Shown: positions 6,401-10,229 of the stretch, in pieces
Position numbering within the stretch: position 1 is the first letter of the stretch
Layout of the letters: the number at the start of each line of letters is the position of its first letter
DNA from: Eubacteriales Family XIII. Incertae Sedis bacterium
GTDB taxonomy: Bacteria; Bacillota_A; Clostridia; Peptostreptococcales; Anaerovoracaceae
DNA length: 10,229 nucleotides
Reading direction: 5' to 3'
Assembly (NCBI GenBank): GCA_031280075.1
Contig: JAITHG010000008.1
Location: 1-10,229, forward strand
Made by a program: the position numbers and the translations under genes
The notes under the pieces: model-generated
The model's input: the letters and a program-made list of their open reading frames with translations, nothing else
Told to the model about the DNA's origin: nothing
The model's database searches: none

Positions 6401-8504
6401 TGTCGGTAAAACCAGTGTCATTCGCAGACATCCCATCCCCGTTGGCATCGATCCATATAGATCCGGTGATCGATCCCTTCGGTCCCGCCAGCACATAGAA
6501 CAGGTCGATGGTGTTGTTGGCGGTCTTCGCGTCATACGTGAACTGTGTTGCAGGGTCGATGCGCTGTCCCTTGCTCGTCCGCACGAGCTGGTAAGTCCTG
6601 TTGCTACTGTCGGTGATGATCTGCGGCGTGTTCACGGTGAAGCTCTGCCCCACGTAGCCGGGCTGCGTCGTGGCGGGCTTGATGATGCTGCTGTCACTGT
6701 CCACCCGGTAATTGACCGTCGCGTCCACCTTCTGCAGCACAGACCAAGGGTCATTCGCGTCGACAGGTTTGAGCATGTCGATCTTCGTCCCGTCGAAGCG
6801 CATTACGGTCAGGACATCGCAGCAGTGTGACGAATAGGATGTATAGAAGCCGAAGCCGTTCTGATTGGCCGGCACCGCCTGCTTGATGTCGCTCTTGAGC
6901 TGGTTGTTGATGTAGACCTTGAAATTGCGCGTGTCCGGGTCGATGACGATGCGCGCCGTGTAGGCGGTCTTCGAACCGTTCGAGATCCCCGACGCGTAGA
7001 CGACCTTGCGGTAGGAAGACGGGGCGGTCTGATACCCTTGGGACATGTCCCAGCTTCCCTGGTAGAGGGCGAGCGTCCCGTCCGATGAGAGCGAGATGGA
7101 GTAGCCCGTGAACGTGTTGCCCTCCATTTTCCCGTTGAATAGGAAGCCCGACTGCGCGAAGGTGTGGAAGTTGAGGGCGACCGGGCGCATCGTGAAGTTG
7201 AGCGCGTGGAGGTTGTTGTACTTGTCCGAGAAGACGTAGTCGCAGTAAGCGGGCTGCCCGTACCCGTAGAAGTTGACGCTCTCGTCGGACTTGATGACGA
7301 CGTGGTTGGGCGTTGCCGTCCCGTTGTACTGGGCGGAGGTCTGCGGCGTATAGGCTTTGCTGTATTGCCCCGTGTCATAGCCCACGTGATCCATCTGCTT
7401 CGTCCACTCCACGTCGACGATGGAGTGCACCTCGCGCGGCGGGGGGAAGTTGGCATCCGGATAGATGACCTGCGGGGCGGTGTTGTTCACCCCGTGCCCC
7501 AGCCCGTCAAGGGCGGAGTTTGCCAGGATGCCGATGCCGCCCGATAGGGTGGTCGCCAGGGGGGACAGACTGCCTGATGCGCCGGTCAGACCGCCCAGCG
7601 CTCCCAGGATCGGCGCGCCGATGGCGAGGGGGCGGGATGGGACATAATCCTGCGTCTCCGCATCCTCCGGGTGATCATCGGGCAGGGTGGGCGCGACCCA
7701 TTCGAACGTGTCCTCCACGAGCACGGGCTGTCTGCGCACCGGGTTTCCGTCCTGATCGACGAACAGCAGTGTATATTCCCCCGCGCTGCGCGCATGAAGG
7801 GTGAGGCCGTCCACTGCGGTGCCTTCCGGGATCGCCAGGAACACATCCCCTCCATTGTCCTGAAAACCGATCCCTGCTTCGCCTGCCTGCACGTGATCCG
7901 CTTCGAATGCGAGCCCCAGCGGGAGCCGTAGCCGCAGCGCCCCAAAGTCTTTTGGCACCGGGATCTTGATCTCATCGCCGACTGCGGCATGGATCGCCTC
8001 GGCAAGCTCGTCGCCGCCTTCCTGCGGGTCGTCGTCCTTGCCGTCCTTGCCGTCGCTGCCGTCTTTTCCATCACGGTCGTCCTTGCCGTCGCTGCCGTCG
8101 CTGCCGTCCTTGCCGTCGCTGCCGACCTTGCCGCCATTGTCAGCACCGCTCCCGGACGGGTCTGCATCGCCGTCAGGTGTCGCGCTGTCCCCGGTGGAAG
8201 CATCCTCTACTCCTCCACCCGATGGCGTGCTGCCCGAAGTTCCGTCGGTTGCCGGCTCGGTCGCGCCGGGCGATGCCGCATCCGGCGCGGGCGGCGCATG
8301 CGGCCCGCTGGCCGGGGCAGAGCCCGGCACAGACCCGTCCGGCACTTCCTGAACCGCCGCATCCTGTGCAGCCGCATCCGGTGAGACTGCATCTTGCGCA
8401 GTCGCACCCTGCGCGGCTGCCTCCTTCGCAGTGTAGGCTGACAAAGGCACGCCGACAAGCAAAGTGGCGACCAGCAGCACTGCAAGCAACTTGTTCCTGA
8501 ACAT
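1..8504 (-). CDS. Giant multidomain secreted surface protein (adhesin-like), 3' end outside the window
   Basis: One reading frame stays open for 2834 codons from the ATG at 8504-8502 to the window edge, so the C-terminus is missing. The start is supported by an AGGGGGG ribosome binding site 7 nt upstream and a signal peptide directly after it. Domains in order: signal peptide (1-~31); Ala/Pro/Asp-rich and collagen-like segment (~32-160); beta-rich domain (~180-275); Gly/Leu-rich stretch (~285-338); LamG/ConA-like domain (~355-575); MucBP-like repeat (591-673); SdrD-B-like domain with DANGDG (~674-845); DUF11-like domain (~862-1021); six MucBP/InlB-B-like repeats (1023-1604); unclassified beta-rich region (~1605-2065); X2-like (~2066-2145), Ig-like (~2157-2243) and FN3-like (~2245-2342) domains; a C-terminal module shared with the upstream gene (~2355-2701); Gly-rich spacer (from ~2702). 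The architecture indicates an extracellular adhesin, but the ligand is unknown. By analogy with its neighbour it probably ends in membrane helices just beyond the window. Domain names are by-eye family resemblance. Confidence 0.93.
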   Translation of the reverse strand, partial: MFRNKLLAVLLVATLLVGVPLSAYTAKEAAAQGATAQDAVSPDAAAQDAAVQEVPDGSVPGSAPASGPHAPPAPDAASPGATEPATDGTSGSTPSGGGVEDASTGDSATPDGDADPSGSGADNGGKVGSDGKDGSDGSDGKDDRDGKDGSDGKDGKDDDPQEGGDELAEAIHAAVGDEIKIPVPKDFGALRLRLPLGLAFEADHVQAGEAGIGFQDNGGDVFLAIPEGTAVDGLTLHARSAGEYTLLFVDQDGNPVRRQPVLVEDTFEWVAPTLPDDHPEDAETQDYVPSRPLAIGAPILGALGGLTGASGSLSPLATTLSGGIGILANSALDGLGHGVNNTAPQVIYPDANFPPPREVHSIVDVEWTKQMDHVGYDTGQYSKAYTPQTSAQYNGTATPNHVVIKSDESVNFYGYGQPAYCDYVFSDKYNNLHALNFTMRPVALNFHTFAQSGFLFNGKMEGNTFTGYSISLSSDGTLALYQGSWDMSQGYQTAPSSYRKVVYASGISNGSKTAYTARIVIDPDTRNFKVYINNQLKSDIKQAVPANQNGFGFYTSYSSHCCDVLTVMRFDGTKIDMLKPVDANDPWSVLQKVDATVNYRVDSDSSIIKPATTQPGYVGQSFTVNTPQIITDSSNRTYQLVRTSKGQRIDPATQFTYDAKTANNTIDLFYVLAGPKGSITGSIWIDANGDGMSANDTGFTDNDNGLSVILYRPEDFNFAYPLTMGALFGGNSNVVYFAPMSSKTYRMDNIPVGKYHVRLVHSWPSANATSQDDGIKYHGVTRKNGSQYDNKSVAVTAADAPARHPYTINGNYATGGYPTKATILNVTINQDGQVVDRQGFGLTMNLMKSLVATATPSSDHQLTSVPAIVDYSMRVWTAIQNVKIATWQIAYNPSVYFDLPKGMDYVAGSSKWRFRGTEVGDNGMSFPSNFYNVSDTMSGSYTQTVNGSSDPGIGEPIPSTAPDGRKRLTWTINRMTRGTTIEITFRCAVTNGGNYPAYFVLDSPSQPGPENSNTITYATGNANFTEKYRSIDGDTLKGDTLVTPAFANPYTVATAKMGNLSYKPANSPYTHTYVYAGFLLGDAEYSSYVNGTILPGTSAPAPLRTGAATVPQVNDNTTVYLMFDKQRVQVAERYRIVGTGAQLTGDAITMETEYDDYFLPMSKLGGITASNGESYTYYGYSVNADTPVLAGEDNTADDFKFTRGAIINDVQGNGNHIVLWYQKDPSLHVEYRSIGGDGTGPGSTPLKATKIVKVAAGDPAYFPDEDTLPFTDSSSAKWRYYGYSLDGGATILFGKPGVPSLGVLTADKTVTLYFANVKSVNIQFAERGNPYLVLASDITAFVTGSSFAFEDAFFDDIYTQDDPDDPTSTRIYNYSGWYATDDPGSVAEADIHSGRPPSYSGATDYNVTLFFTANYRLRVKYHVNVTGTDGDASPPIELLPDDLYQVPGGGSKTVTPPQTLFYGGYQYTLAGYKEDADSNPLIAKSSGSLTAQNVHFDRAFIFLYNKGAQPTNSKTVTEQWRVLEDTNHSLKARSDSVTTGADWSGAAQPQSFSDRGVVYRYAGWRWNDETGYTAASVDAGAGPGVAKHAVTTGRNEITYLYSSRIAHFDLVCDGTAFAWTTTTVALRFDNPMPDLDFYDVELTGAAVKQGTGFVRVSADLRTYEVAVKVNDYFDPVSDTVVSTLEGENVYAFVTVPISGNWMFPDCAGSAGVHTRRVLKLSGVYEDSAGGTSPTGRTTSYVELEFLTDGADGGLLMPHFAASDIILSVFASDAEVTAACTVLGADYAHLAPGGNTDYTQGTPDASGNRLVGHAVAQRIVEVRGVADSERGKHYRVFFGGVSTTGYVKMGFAQKYGIIVGDSTTRVLPAPVRRVGGLATTERRYFLKRNDLQDYYVTDVAGNQQLPGYVIHTMDTMKAPHYSLPVNAEIDYSFRTTDAAILADHIRKVHLTPSALNALGIPYTSYAPDGLYRIYAWSDPEDNVVFFVKIGQEFYVWKDRRIFVSSVTGKPVDFPAIGAHLAALECVSAPASRAEIEAGPEYEQRRQHINASTGYPEVDPVTGEKAMDNGVVEANVYMDGTLVDNEDYEFVVEKLPGANAFVSQGVARQFDTLTLLTMRARYMRTLANGMHSITIIFNDSSYARGVFYKEEPVPPKLTGGSIEIRRFGSGELPIESAGMQMPTVSALTTLPPGFELRGSPTDTNGYRLVVTREGTIYARNYAFNLIAENGWGNPAYAYCSVSVVDVPTEPRTLRAAAGADFGVPYLDFTWGVPLDIGNAPVLGYQASISYGVSEGGIVTYGPWQSLGSTAPTMRRIRVAAPQSSEYYMFRVHAYNRVGAGSDAKLMPDGNSGGVVSNNTGQPVDLLLHVDLGDEPLHALDPYDRPSIYREVGEDSQSFLNVQDGSQVAFRFTDLPDGYYNIVADVFPVGTLDSSNALATSSLDDALYVVTHGVRVKDGNVDASVEIRIDRQQDLVSVESETHGEDDPSSVPTESAVIAPLVSVDKMPGLFEDSLFFDESDAALVAADGTVRYVSRVEEPQLWYPPGADPDDPSTVPPADTEEANALWASAKSRLVNVGKMYFFDMDILKYRAAASDDISDATPTQTTDLHGRVLDIAFALPQEAVDLILQGRSYGVIRLHDYGMPGGDAAWGERVDWLTPQNFNYNHPSRTQVGESATFDRELGSIVMHVDKFSMYAIAVSGAPASTPGGGGGNPGGGGGNPGGGGGPGGGDPGGGGGNPGGGPGGGGDPGGGNPGGGGDPGGGPGGGSGGGSGGGPGGGSGGGSGGGSGGSSGDGGGSHGGLGGDGNDGANTSGPGDDNDGSDWADNPFDNTDDD
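404..1104 (-). repeat. Conserved C-terminal module, copy A (giant gene)
   Basis: Residues 2468-2701 align colinearly with the upstream gene at a constant offset of 9119 bp with no net gap. Shared blocks include VDKMPGLF, EPQLWY, DPDDPSTVPPADTE, TDLHGRVLDIAFALP, RLHDYGM, GGDAAWGER and HVDKFS. About 146 of 230 residues are identical by eye. It lies between the FN3-like part and the glycine-rich spacer. I know no name for the module; its strict conservation suggests a structural or processing role near the membrane. Confidence 0.85.
1478..2309 (-). other. X2-like, Ig-like and FN3-like domain cluster
   Basis: Residues ~2066-2145 resemble the CBM_X2 fold: VYMDGTLVDNEDYEF, then LTLLTMRARYMRTLANGMHSI and TIIFN (known pattern 'l--G-dY-v ... 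I-k-YL-tL--G-ht--f-f'). Residues ~2157-2243 look like a putative Ig domain (PTVSALTTLPPGFEL, YNFNLIAENGWGN-like strand with ARNYAFNLIAENGWG). Residues ~2245-2342 look like fibronectin type III: PTEPRTLRAA, a central W, and FRVHAYNRVGAGSDAK, the classic 'Y-FRV-A-N--G-G'. These are linker or stalk domains commonly found near cell-proximal ends of exported proteins. Confidence 0.6.
2310..3692 (-). other. Large beta-rich region of unknown family
   Basis: Residues ~1605-2065 have no family I recognise. The region is dense in alternating hydrophobic strands and includes LDFYDVELTGAAV, VEVRGVADSERGKHYRVFFGG and YRIYAWSDPEDNVVFFVKIGQEFYVW. Four scattered cysteines (VCDG, DCAG, ACTV, ECVS) make it the most cysteine-containing part of the protein. 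It is intact, shows no frameshift, and could contain two or three domains. It sits between the MucBP-like stalk and the C-terminal X2/Ig/FN3 part. Confidence 0.5.
3693..5438 (-). repeat. Six tandem MucBP/InlB-B-like repeats
   Basis: Six contiguous units of 93-104 residues cover 1023-1126, 1127-1224, 1225-1317, 1318-1414, 1415-1507 and 1508-1604. Each starts with a V/K-aromatic strand (FTEKYRSI, VAERYRIV, HVEYRSIG, NIQFAERG, RVKYHVNV, TEQWRVLE), has a central Y-Y-G/AG(Y/W) motif (YVYAGF, YYGYSV, YYGYSL, YSGWYA, LAGYKE, YAGWRW), and ends V-L-(Y/F)F (VYLMFDK, VLWYQKD, VTLYFAN, VTLFFTA, FIFLYNK, ITYLYSS). This is the rhythm of MucBP and Listeria/Bacteroidota InlB-B repeats. The copies are strongly diverged, so they did not arise by recent amplification. 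They would form a beta-rich stalk or mucin-binding array. Confidence 0.7.
5442..5921 (-). other. DUF11-like / adhesin beta domain
   Basis: Residues ~862-1021 include VDYSMRVWTAIQNV, a long middle region with FDLPKGMDYVAGSSKWRF, then RKRLTWTINRMTRGTTIEITFRCAV and a closing NTITYAT. The order (non-covalent 'tn-g' start, 'P-G--YV-GS', 'W-I--m--G---ti-f-a-V', 'N--t-t') is that of DUF11-type or isopeptide-backbone domains of Gram-positive adhesins. It directly precedes the six tandem repeats and probably serves as a structural spacer. Confidence 0.5.
5970..6486 (-). other. SdrD-B-like domain with calcium-type DANGDG motif
   Basis: Residues ~674-845 open with GSITGSIWIDANGDGM and continue with TDNDNGLSVILYR, matching the start of SdrD-B/Cna-B-type repeats (G-V-W-D-N-DG----G--GV-V-L). 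D686, N688 and D690 form an EF-hand-like calcium loop as known for staphylococcal SdrD. A second strand pair (YRMDNIPVGKYHVRLV) matches the family's 'F--LP-G-Y-V'. Its probable role is a rigid, calcium-stabilised stalk unit. Confidence 0.65.
6486..6734 (-). repeat. Isolated MucBP-like repeat
   Basis: Residues 591-673 show the same rhythm as the six downstream repeats: ATVNYRVDSDSS at the start, GYVGQSFTVNTPQII and YQLVRT in the middle, and NTIDLFYVLAG at the end. It follows the lectin-like domain and is separated from the main array by the SdrD-B-like and DUF11-like domains. The 'G--G---------' core and the final 'I-LFY' match MucBP better than the other copies do. Confidence 0.6.
6780..7442 (-). 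other. LamG/ConA-like beta-sandwich (lectin-like) domain
   Basis: Residues ~355-575 have alternating beta-strand patterns typical of concanavalin-like folds: FTGYSISLSSDGTLALYQG, then YTARIVIDPDTRNFKVYIN and a closing GFGFYTSYSSHCCDVLTVMRF. The phrase order (strand, reported physical property, 'R-V-D---F-VYIN', 'GFG-Y') resembles LamG/laminin-G-like or pentraxin-like domains in bacterial surface proteins, which often bind glycans. It is the first large folded domain after the N-terminal extension and so a candidate ligand-binding tip. The assignment is by pattern only. Confidence 0.5.
8031..8138 (-). repeat. Collagen-like Gly-X-Y tract (GSDGKDG type)
   Basis: Residues ~123-158 consist of Gly-X-Y triplets, mostly GSD and GKD, with small interruptions (KDDRDGKDG). 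The DNA repeats GGCAGCGAC and GGCAAGGAC units. It is proline-free, very acidic/basic and hydrophilic, and sits between the Ala/Pro-rich leader and the first folded domain. It may act as a flexible or short triple-helical N-terminal extension. At about 12 triplets it is short for a stable collagen helix. Confidence 0.7.
8412..8504 (-). other. Signal peptide of the giant protein
   Basis: The N-terminus is MFRNK (basic) followed by a hydrophobic core of about 18 residues (LLAVLLVATLLVGVPLSA) and small residues around AYTAKEAAAQ. Cleavage is plausible after A23, A26 or A31. This is a standard Sec signal with no lipobox cysteine, so the protein is exported but is not a lipoprotein. Confidence 0.88.
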
Positions 8505-8511
8505 CAAGATT

Positions 8512-8518
8512 CCCCCCT
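8512..8518 (-). promoter_or_regulatory. Ribosome binding site of the giant gene
   Basis: AGGGGGG on the minus strand lies 7 nt before the ATG at 8504. It is G-rich rather than a canonical AGGAGG, but its spacing and the signal peptide that begins immediately after fix this start. No other in-frame ATG with a comparable site was seen nearby. Confidence 0.7.
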
Positions 8519-8551
8519 GTCCTATTTTTGAACAAATCCCCGATTATTTTC

Positions 8552-8606
8552 GCCTTCGCCCCAGTGGTACGAAAGGCTCCCCCTCACCGGCAGGGATGTC
8601 CCCTGC
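8552..8606 (-). promoter_or_regulatory. Structured 5' leader with two hairpins
   Basis: In the transcript sense, GCAGGG-GACAT-CCCTGC (8606-8590) forms a perfect 6-bp stem with a 5-nt loop. Further on, GCCTTTCG and CGAAGGC (8577-8570 and 8558-8552) pair with one bulged T around an 11-nt loop. Neither is followed by a U-run, so they do not look like terminators. They lie between the predicted transcription start and the ribosome binding site, so translational or stability control is possible. I do not recognise a known riboswitch class. Confidence 0.4.
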
Positions 8607-8648
8607 TTGCTATACGAACGCCCTGTGTTTTTGGACACCCATAACTGA

Positions 8649-8657
8649 ATTATACCA
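8649..8657 (-). promoter_or_regulatory. Extended -10 promoter of the giant downstream gene
   Basis: The minus strand reads TGGTATAAT: a perfect TATAAT (8654-8649) preceded by a TGn extended -10 element (8657-8655). No good TTGACA is seen 16-18 bp upstream; the nearest sequence there is AGTGCA, as expected for a promoter relying on the extended -10. Transcription would start near 8642, giving a leader of about 140 nt. The promoter lies only about 30 bp past the stop codon of the upstream gene, so its -35 region abuts the end of that gene. Confidence 0.72.
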
Positions 8658-8686
8658 TATTTGTTTGTCCTTGCACTAAAAAACAA

Positions 8687-10229
8687 TCATTTATTTGCAC
8701 AAATTTTGGCGTGGGACTCATCCTTGTCATGCGCCCTGCCTGACGTGCCGTAGAGCCGGCCGCCTGCGCAGACCGCCGCGAGCACGGCGAACAGGACTGT
8801 CCACCGATCCACGGGCACGGGCGGCGCGTAGATGTCCTCGAGCAGGAAGAACAGGAGCGCGCCGAGCACAGCGACAGCCGAGACGACGGCAGCCCAGACC
8901 GTACGCTTTCTGCGCGCCCTCGCTGCGGTGCGCTGTCCTGCCAGTGCGACCTTCAGGACGGTGAGCCCCGCCAGGATCAGCCCCAGGAGCATCAGCAGGA
9001 GGTTTGCCCATGCCCAGCTGTCCGCACGGAGTTTGCCGAAGGCTGCCCCAAGCCCGAAGAGGTCGCCGATGCCGGGCAGTGCGCCGCTTGCGCCGGCGTT
9101 GCCGCCCTGCCCGGATCCGTGCCCGGGCTGCGGGCGAGCGGAGCCGGCCGCCCCTGCGGTGGCATCGCCCTGGCCTCCCGCGCTGTCAGAGCCGTTGCCG
9201 GCCACGTTGCCGTCCTGACCGTCACTGCCCACTCCGCCAGTCCAGTCCGAACCGTCGCCGTCACCGCCCGGACCGCTGGTGTTTCCTCCGTCGTTCCCGC
9301 CGGAGCCGAAGCCGCCATTGCCGTTGCCCGAGCCGCTGCCGCTGCCCGTCCCGGGGCCGACCGGCACCATGGGCTTTGGCACGTGCCCGCCGCCCGGACC
9401 GCCACCGCTGTCGCCGCCGCCCGGACCGCCACCGCTACCGCCGTCACCGCCGCCGTCACCGCCGCTGCCAGGATCGCCACCGCTCCCGCCACCGCCGCCG
9501 CCCCAAGGCGGAGAGACGGGCCCCTGCCCGACGACGAGCGCGAACAGGGAGAACTTGTCCACGTGCAGGACGATGCTGGCCAGATCCTTGTCATAGGTGA
9601 GGGACTCCTGCACCGGTGTCCGGCTCGAATGGTTGAAGTTGCCCGGCTGCGCCGTGATCCAGTCCGTCCGCTCGCCCCAGGCGGCATCGCCACCCGCCAT
9701 CCCATAGTCGTGCAGGCGCAGGACGCCGAACGAGCGCCCAGCCTTCATCAGCTCCGCCGCTTCCGGCGGCAGGGCGAAGGCGATGTCGAGGACGCGCCCG
9801 TGCAGGTCTGTGACCGGCTTCGGTGTCGCCGCATTGATGTCTTCCCCCTTAGACGCCCGGTACTTCTGCAGGCTGGCATCGAAGAGGTACATCCCCTCGA
9901 GTTCCTTCAGCTTGGTTCCTGCGGCCTCCCACAGCCCCTGTGCCCGCTCCGTGTCGGCTGGCGGCACGGTGGACGGGTCGTCCGGATCCTCCCCGGGGGC
10001 ATACCAGAGCTGCGGCTCGCTTACACTGGTGACAAAGCGCACCGCCCCCCCTGCGGCGACGAGATCCTCGTCCTCCCCGTCATAGAAGAGCGAATCCGCA
10101 AACAGCCCCGGCATCTTGTCCACCGATGCCCGGGGCGCATGAACCGACGCGCCCGTGGGCACAGTGGACGGGTCGCCCGCCCCGTGTGCCCCCGCGTCCA
10201 CCTTGACCAGGCTCTGCTGCCGGGCAAGC
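8687..10229 (-). CDS. C-terminal part of a tandem paralogous surface protein with three-helix membrane anchor, 5' end outside the window
   Basis: The frame is open from the right edge to a TGA at 8689-8687, giving 513 codons of C-terminus. A GTG at 10201 is not the true start: the frame continues upstream without a stop and the homology to the neighbouring gene (RQQ-LV) extends past it. Visible parts: a conserved module (10223 to ~9523) with VDKMPGLF, EPQLWY, TDLHGRVLDIAFALP and HDYGM-GGDAAWGER-DW; a Gly/Ser/Asp-rich spacer (~9520-9060); three hydrophobic helices (~9015-8740); and a short charged tail ending ICANK. The basic loop AARARRKR between helices 1 and 2 fits a cytosolic location, which puts the large N-terminal part outside the cell. 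There is no LPXTG motif, so membrane embedding rather than sortase attachment is likely. Its function beyond surface display cannot be read from this fragment. It is transcribed in the same direction as the giant gene downstream, 182 bp away. Confidence 0.92.
   Translation of the reverse strand, partial: LARQQSLVKVDAGAHGAGDPSTVPTGASVHAPRASVDKMPGLFADSLFYDGEDEDLVAAGGAVRFVTSVSEPQLWYAPGEDPDDPSTVPPADTERAQGLWEAAGTKLKELEGMYLFDASLQKYRASKGEDINAATPKPVTDLHGRVLDIAFALPPEAAELMKAGRSFGVLRLHDYGMAGGDAAWGERTDWITAQPGNFNHSSRTPVQESLTYDKDLASIVLHVDKFSLFALVVGQGPVSPPWGGGGGGSGGDPGSGGDGGGDGGSGGGPGGGDSGGGPGGGHVPKPMVPVGPGTGSGSGSGNGNGGFGSGGNDGGNTSGPGGDGDGSDWTGGVGSDGQDGNVAGNGSDSAGGQGDATAGAAGSARPQPGHGSGQGGNAGASGALPGIGDLFGLGAAFGKLRADSWAWANLLLMLLGLILAGLTVLKVALAGQRTAARARRKRTVWAAVVSAVAVLGALLFFLLEDIYAPPVPVDRWTVLFAVLAAVCAGGRLYGTSGRAHDKDESHAKICANK
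8740..9015 (-). other. Three-helix C-terminal membrane anchor
   Basis: Three hydrophobic segments are visible: WANLLLMLLGLILAGLTVLK (~9010-8950), VWAAVVSAVAVLGALLFFLL (~8905-8846) and WTVLFAVLAAVCAGG (~8803-8759). A basic loop (ARARRKR) follows helix 1 and EDIYAPPVPVDR separates helices 2 and 3. The layout 'FLL-ED----P---DRWT-L' matches, from memory, a recurrent C-terminal module of large surface proteins in Clostridia and Coriobacteriia that lack LPXTG. The positive-inside rule puts the N-terminal bulk outside and the C-terminal tail in the cytosol. Confidence 0.75.
9060..9520 (-). repeat. Gly/Ser/Asp-rich spacer of the upstream protein
   Basis: After the conserved module comes PPWGGGGGGSGGDPGSGG and many GGGD/GGGP units, an insertion of VPKPMVPVGPG, a GSGSGSGNGNGG run, the NTSGPGGDGDGSDW block shared with the neighbour, and then a Gly/Ala-rich run up to ALPGIGDLFGLG before the first membrane helix. 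It is low complexity and acidic, acting as a cell-envelope-spanning linker. Confidence 0.8.
9523..10223 (-). repeat. Conserved C-terminal module, copy B (upstream gene)
   Basis: This is the partner of the module in the giant gene, carrying the same motif order. A 27-bp stretch (9963-9989) is identical to 844-870 and another 20 bp (from 10101) to 982 onward. Wobble and loop positions differ elsewhere, so the duplication is not recent, but patches may be kept alike by selection or gene conversion. Confidence 0.85.

Noticed and set aside
8520..8640. c-di-GMP-I or cobalamin riboswitch in the leader
   Set aside because: CACAGGGC is present but the GACGCAAAGC partner of the c-di-GMP-I class is missing; the cobalamin-like pieces are out of order and the leader is too short for that class.
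9060..9090. LPGIG before the first membrane helix as a sortase signal
   Set aside because: LPXTG needs Thr at position 4, here Ile, and three helices follow instead of one helix with a basic tail.
8687..10201. Complete 504-codon gene starting at the GTG at 10201
   Set aside because: The frame stays open upstream to the window edge and homology to the neighbouring gene extends past the GTG, so this is only the C-terminal part of a longer gene.

Overview
The window is G+C-rich (roughly 60-68% over most of its length) and carries two very large genes on the minus strand. Both run off the window: the downstream one lacks its 3' end at the left edge and the upstream one lacks its 5' end at the right edge. 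The multidomain surface-protein architecture, the three-helix C-terminal anchor and the high G+C with a Gram-positive style ribosome binding site suggest a Gram-positive, gut-type anaerobe. A high-G+C Coriobacteriia-like lineage or a G+C-rich clostridial relative is plausible. This is inferred from style only; no taxonomic marker gene is present.

Layout, read in the direction of transcription (right to left). (1) 10229-8687 is the C-terminal part of a secreted, membrane-anchored protein. It has a conserved ~230-residue globular module, a long Gly/Ser/Asp-rich spacer, then three transmembrane helices and a short cytosolic tail. (2) 8686-8505 is a 182-bp intergenic region with an extended -10 promoter, a leader of about 140 nt with two hairpins, and a G-rich ribosome binding site. 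(3) 8504-1 is one uninterrupted reading frame of 2834 codons, still open at the window edge. It encodes a mosaic adhesin-like protein with, in order: signal peptide, low-complexity and collagen-like segment, lectin (LamG/ConA)-like beta domain, a first MucBP-like repeat, an SdrD-B-like calcium motif domain, a DUF11-like domain, six tandem MucBP/InlB-B-like repeats, a large unclassified region, an X2-like domain, Ig-like and FN3-like domains, the same conserved module as in the upstream gene, and a PGGGGG-rich spacer.

The two proteins are tandem paralogues over their C-terminal ends. The shared module aligns without net gaps (constant offset of 9119 bp) at about 63% identity counted by eye, including a 27-bp perfect DNA match. 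The likely picture is a locus of tandem giant surface proteins: variable ligand-binding N-terminal domains displayed through a glycine-rich stalk on a shared membrane anchor. No RNA genes, CRISPR arrays, transposases or phage genes were seen. The many other long open frames on both strands are shadows of the G+C-biased codons.
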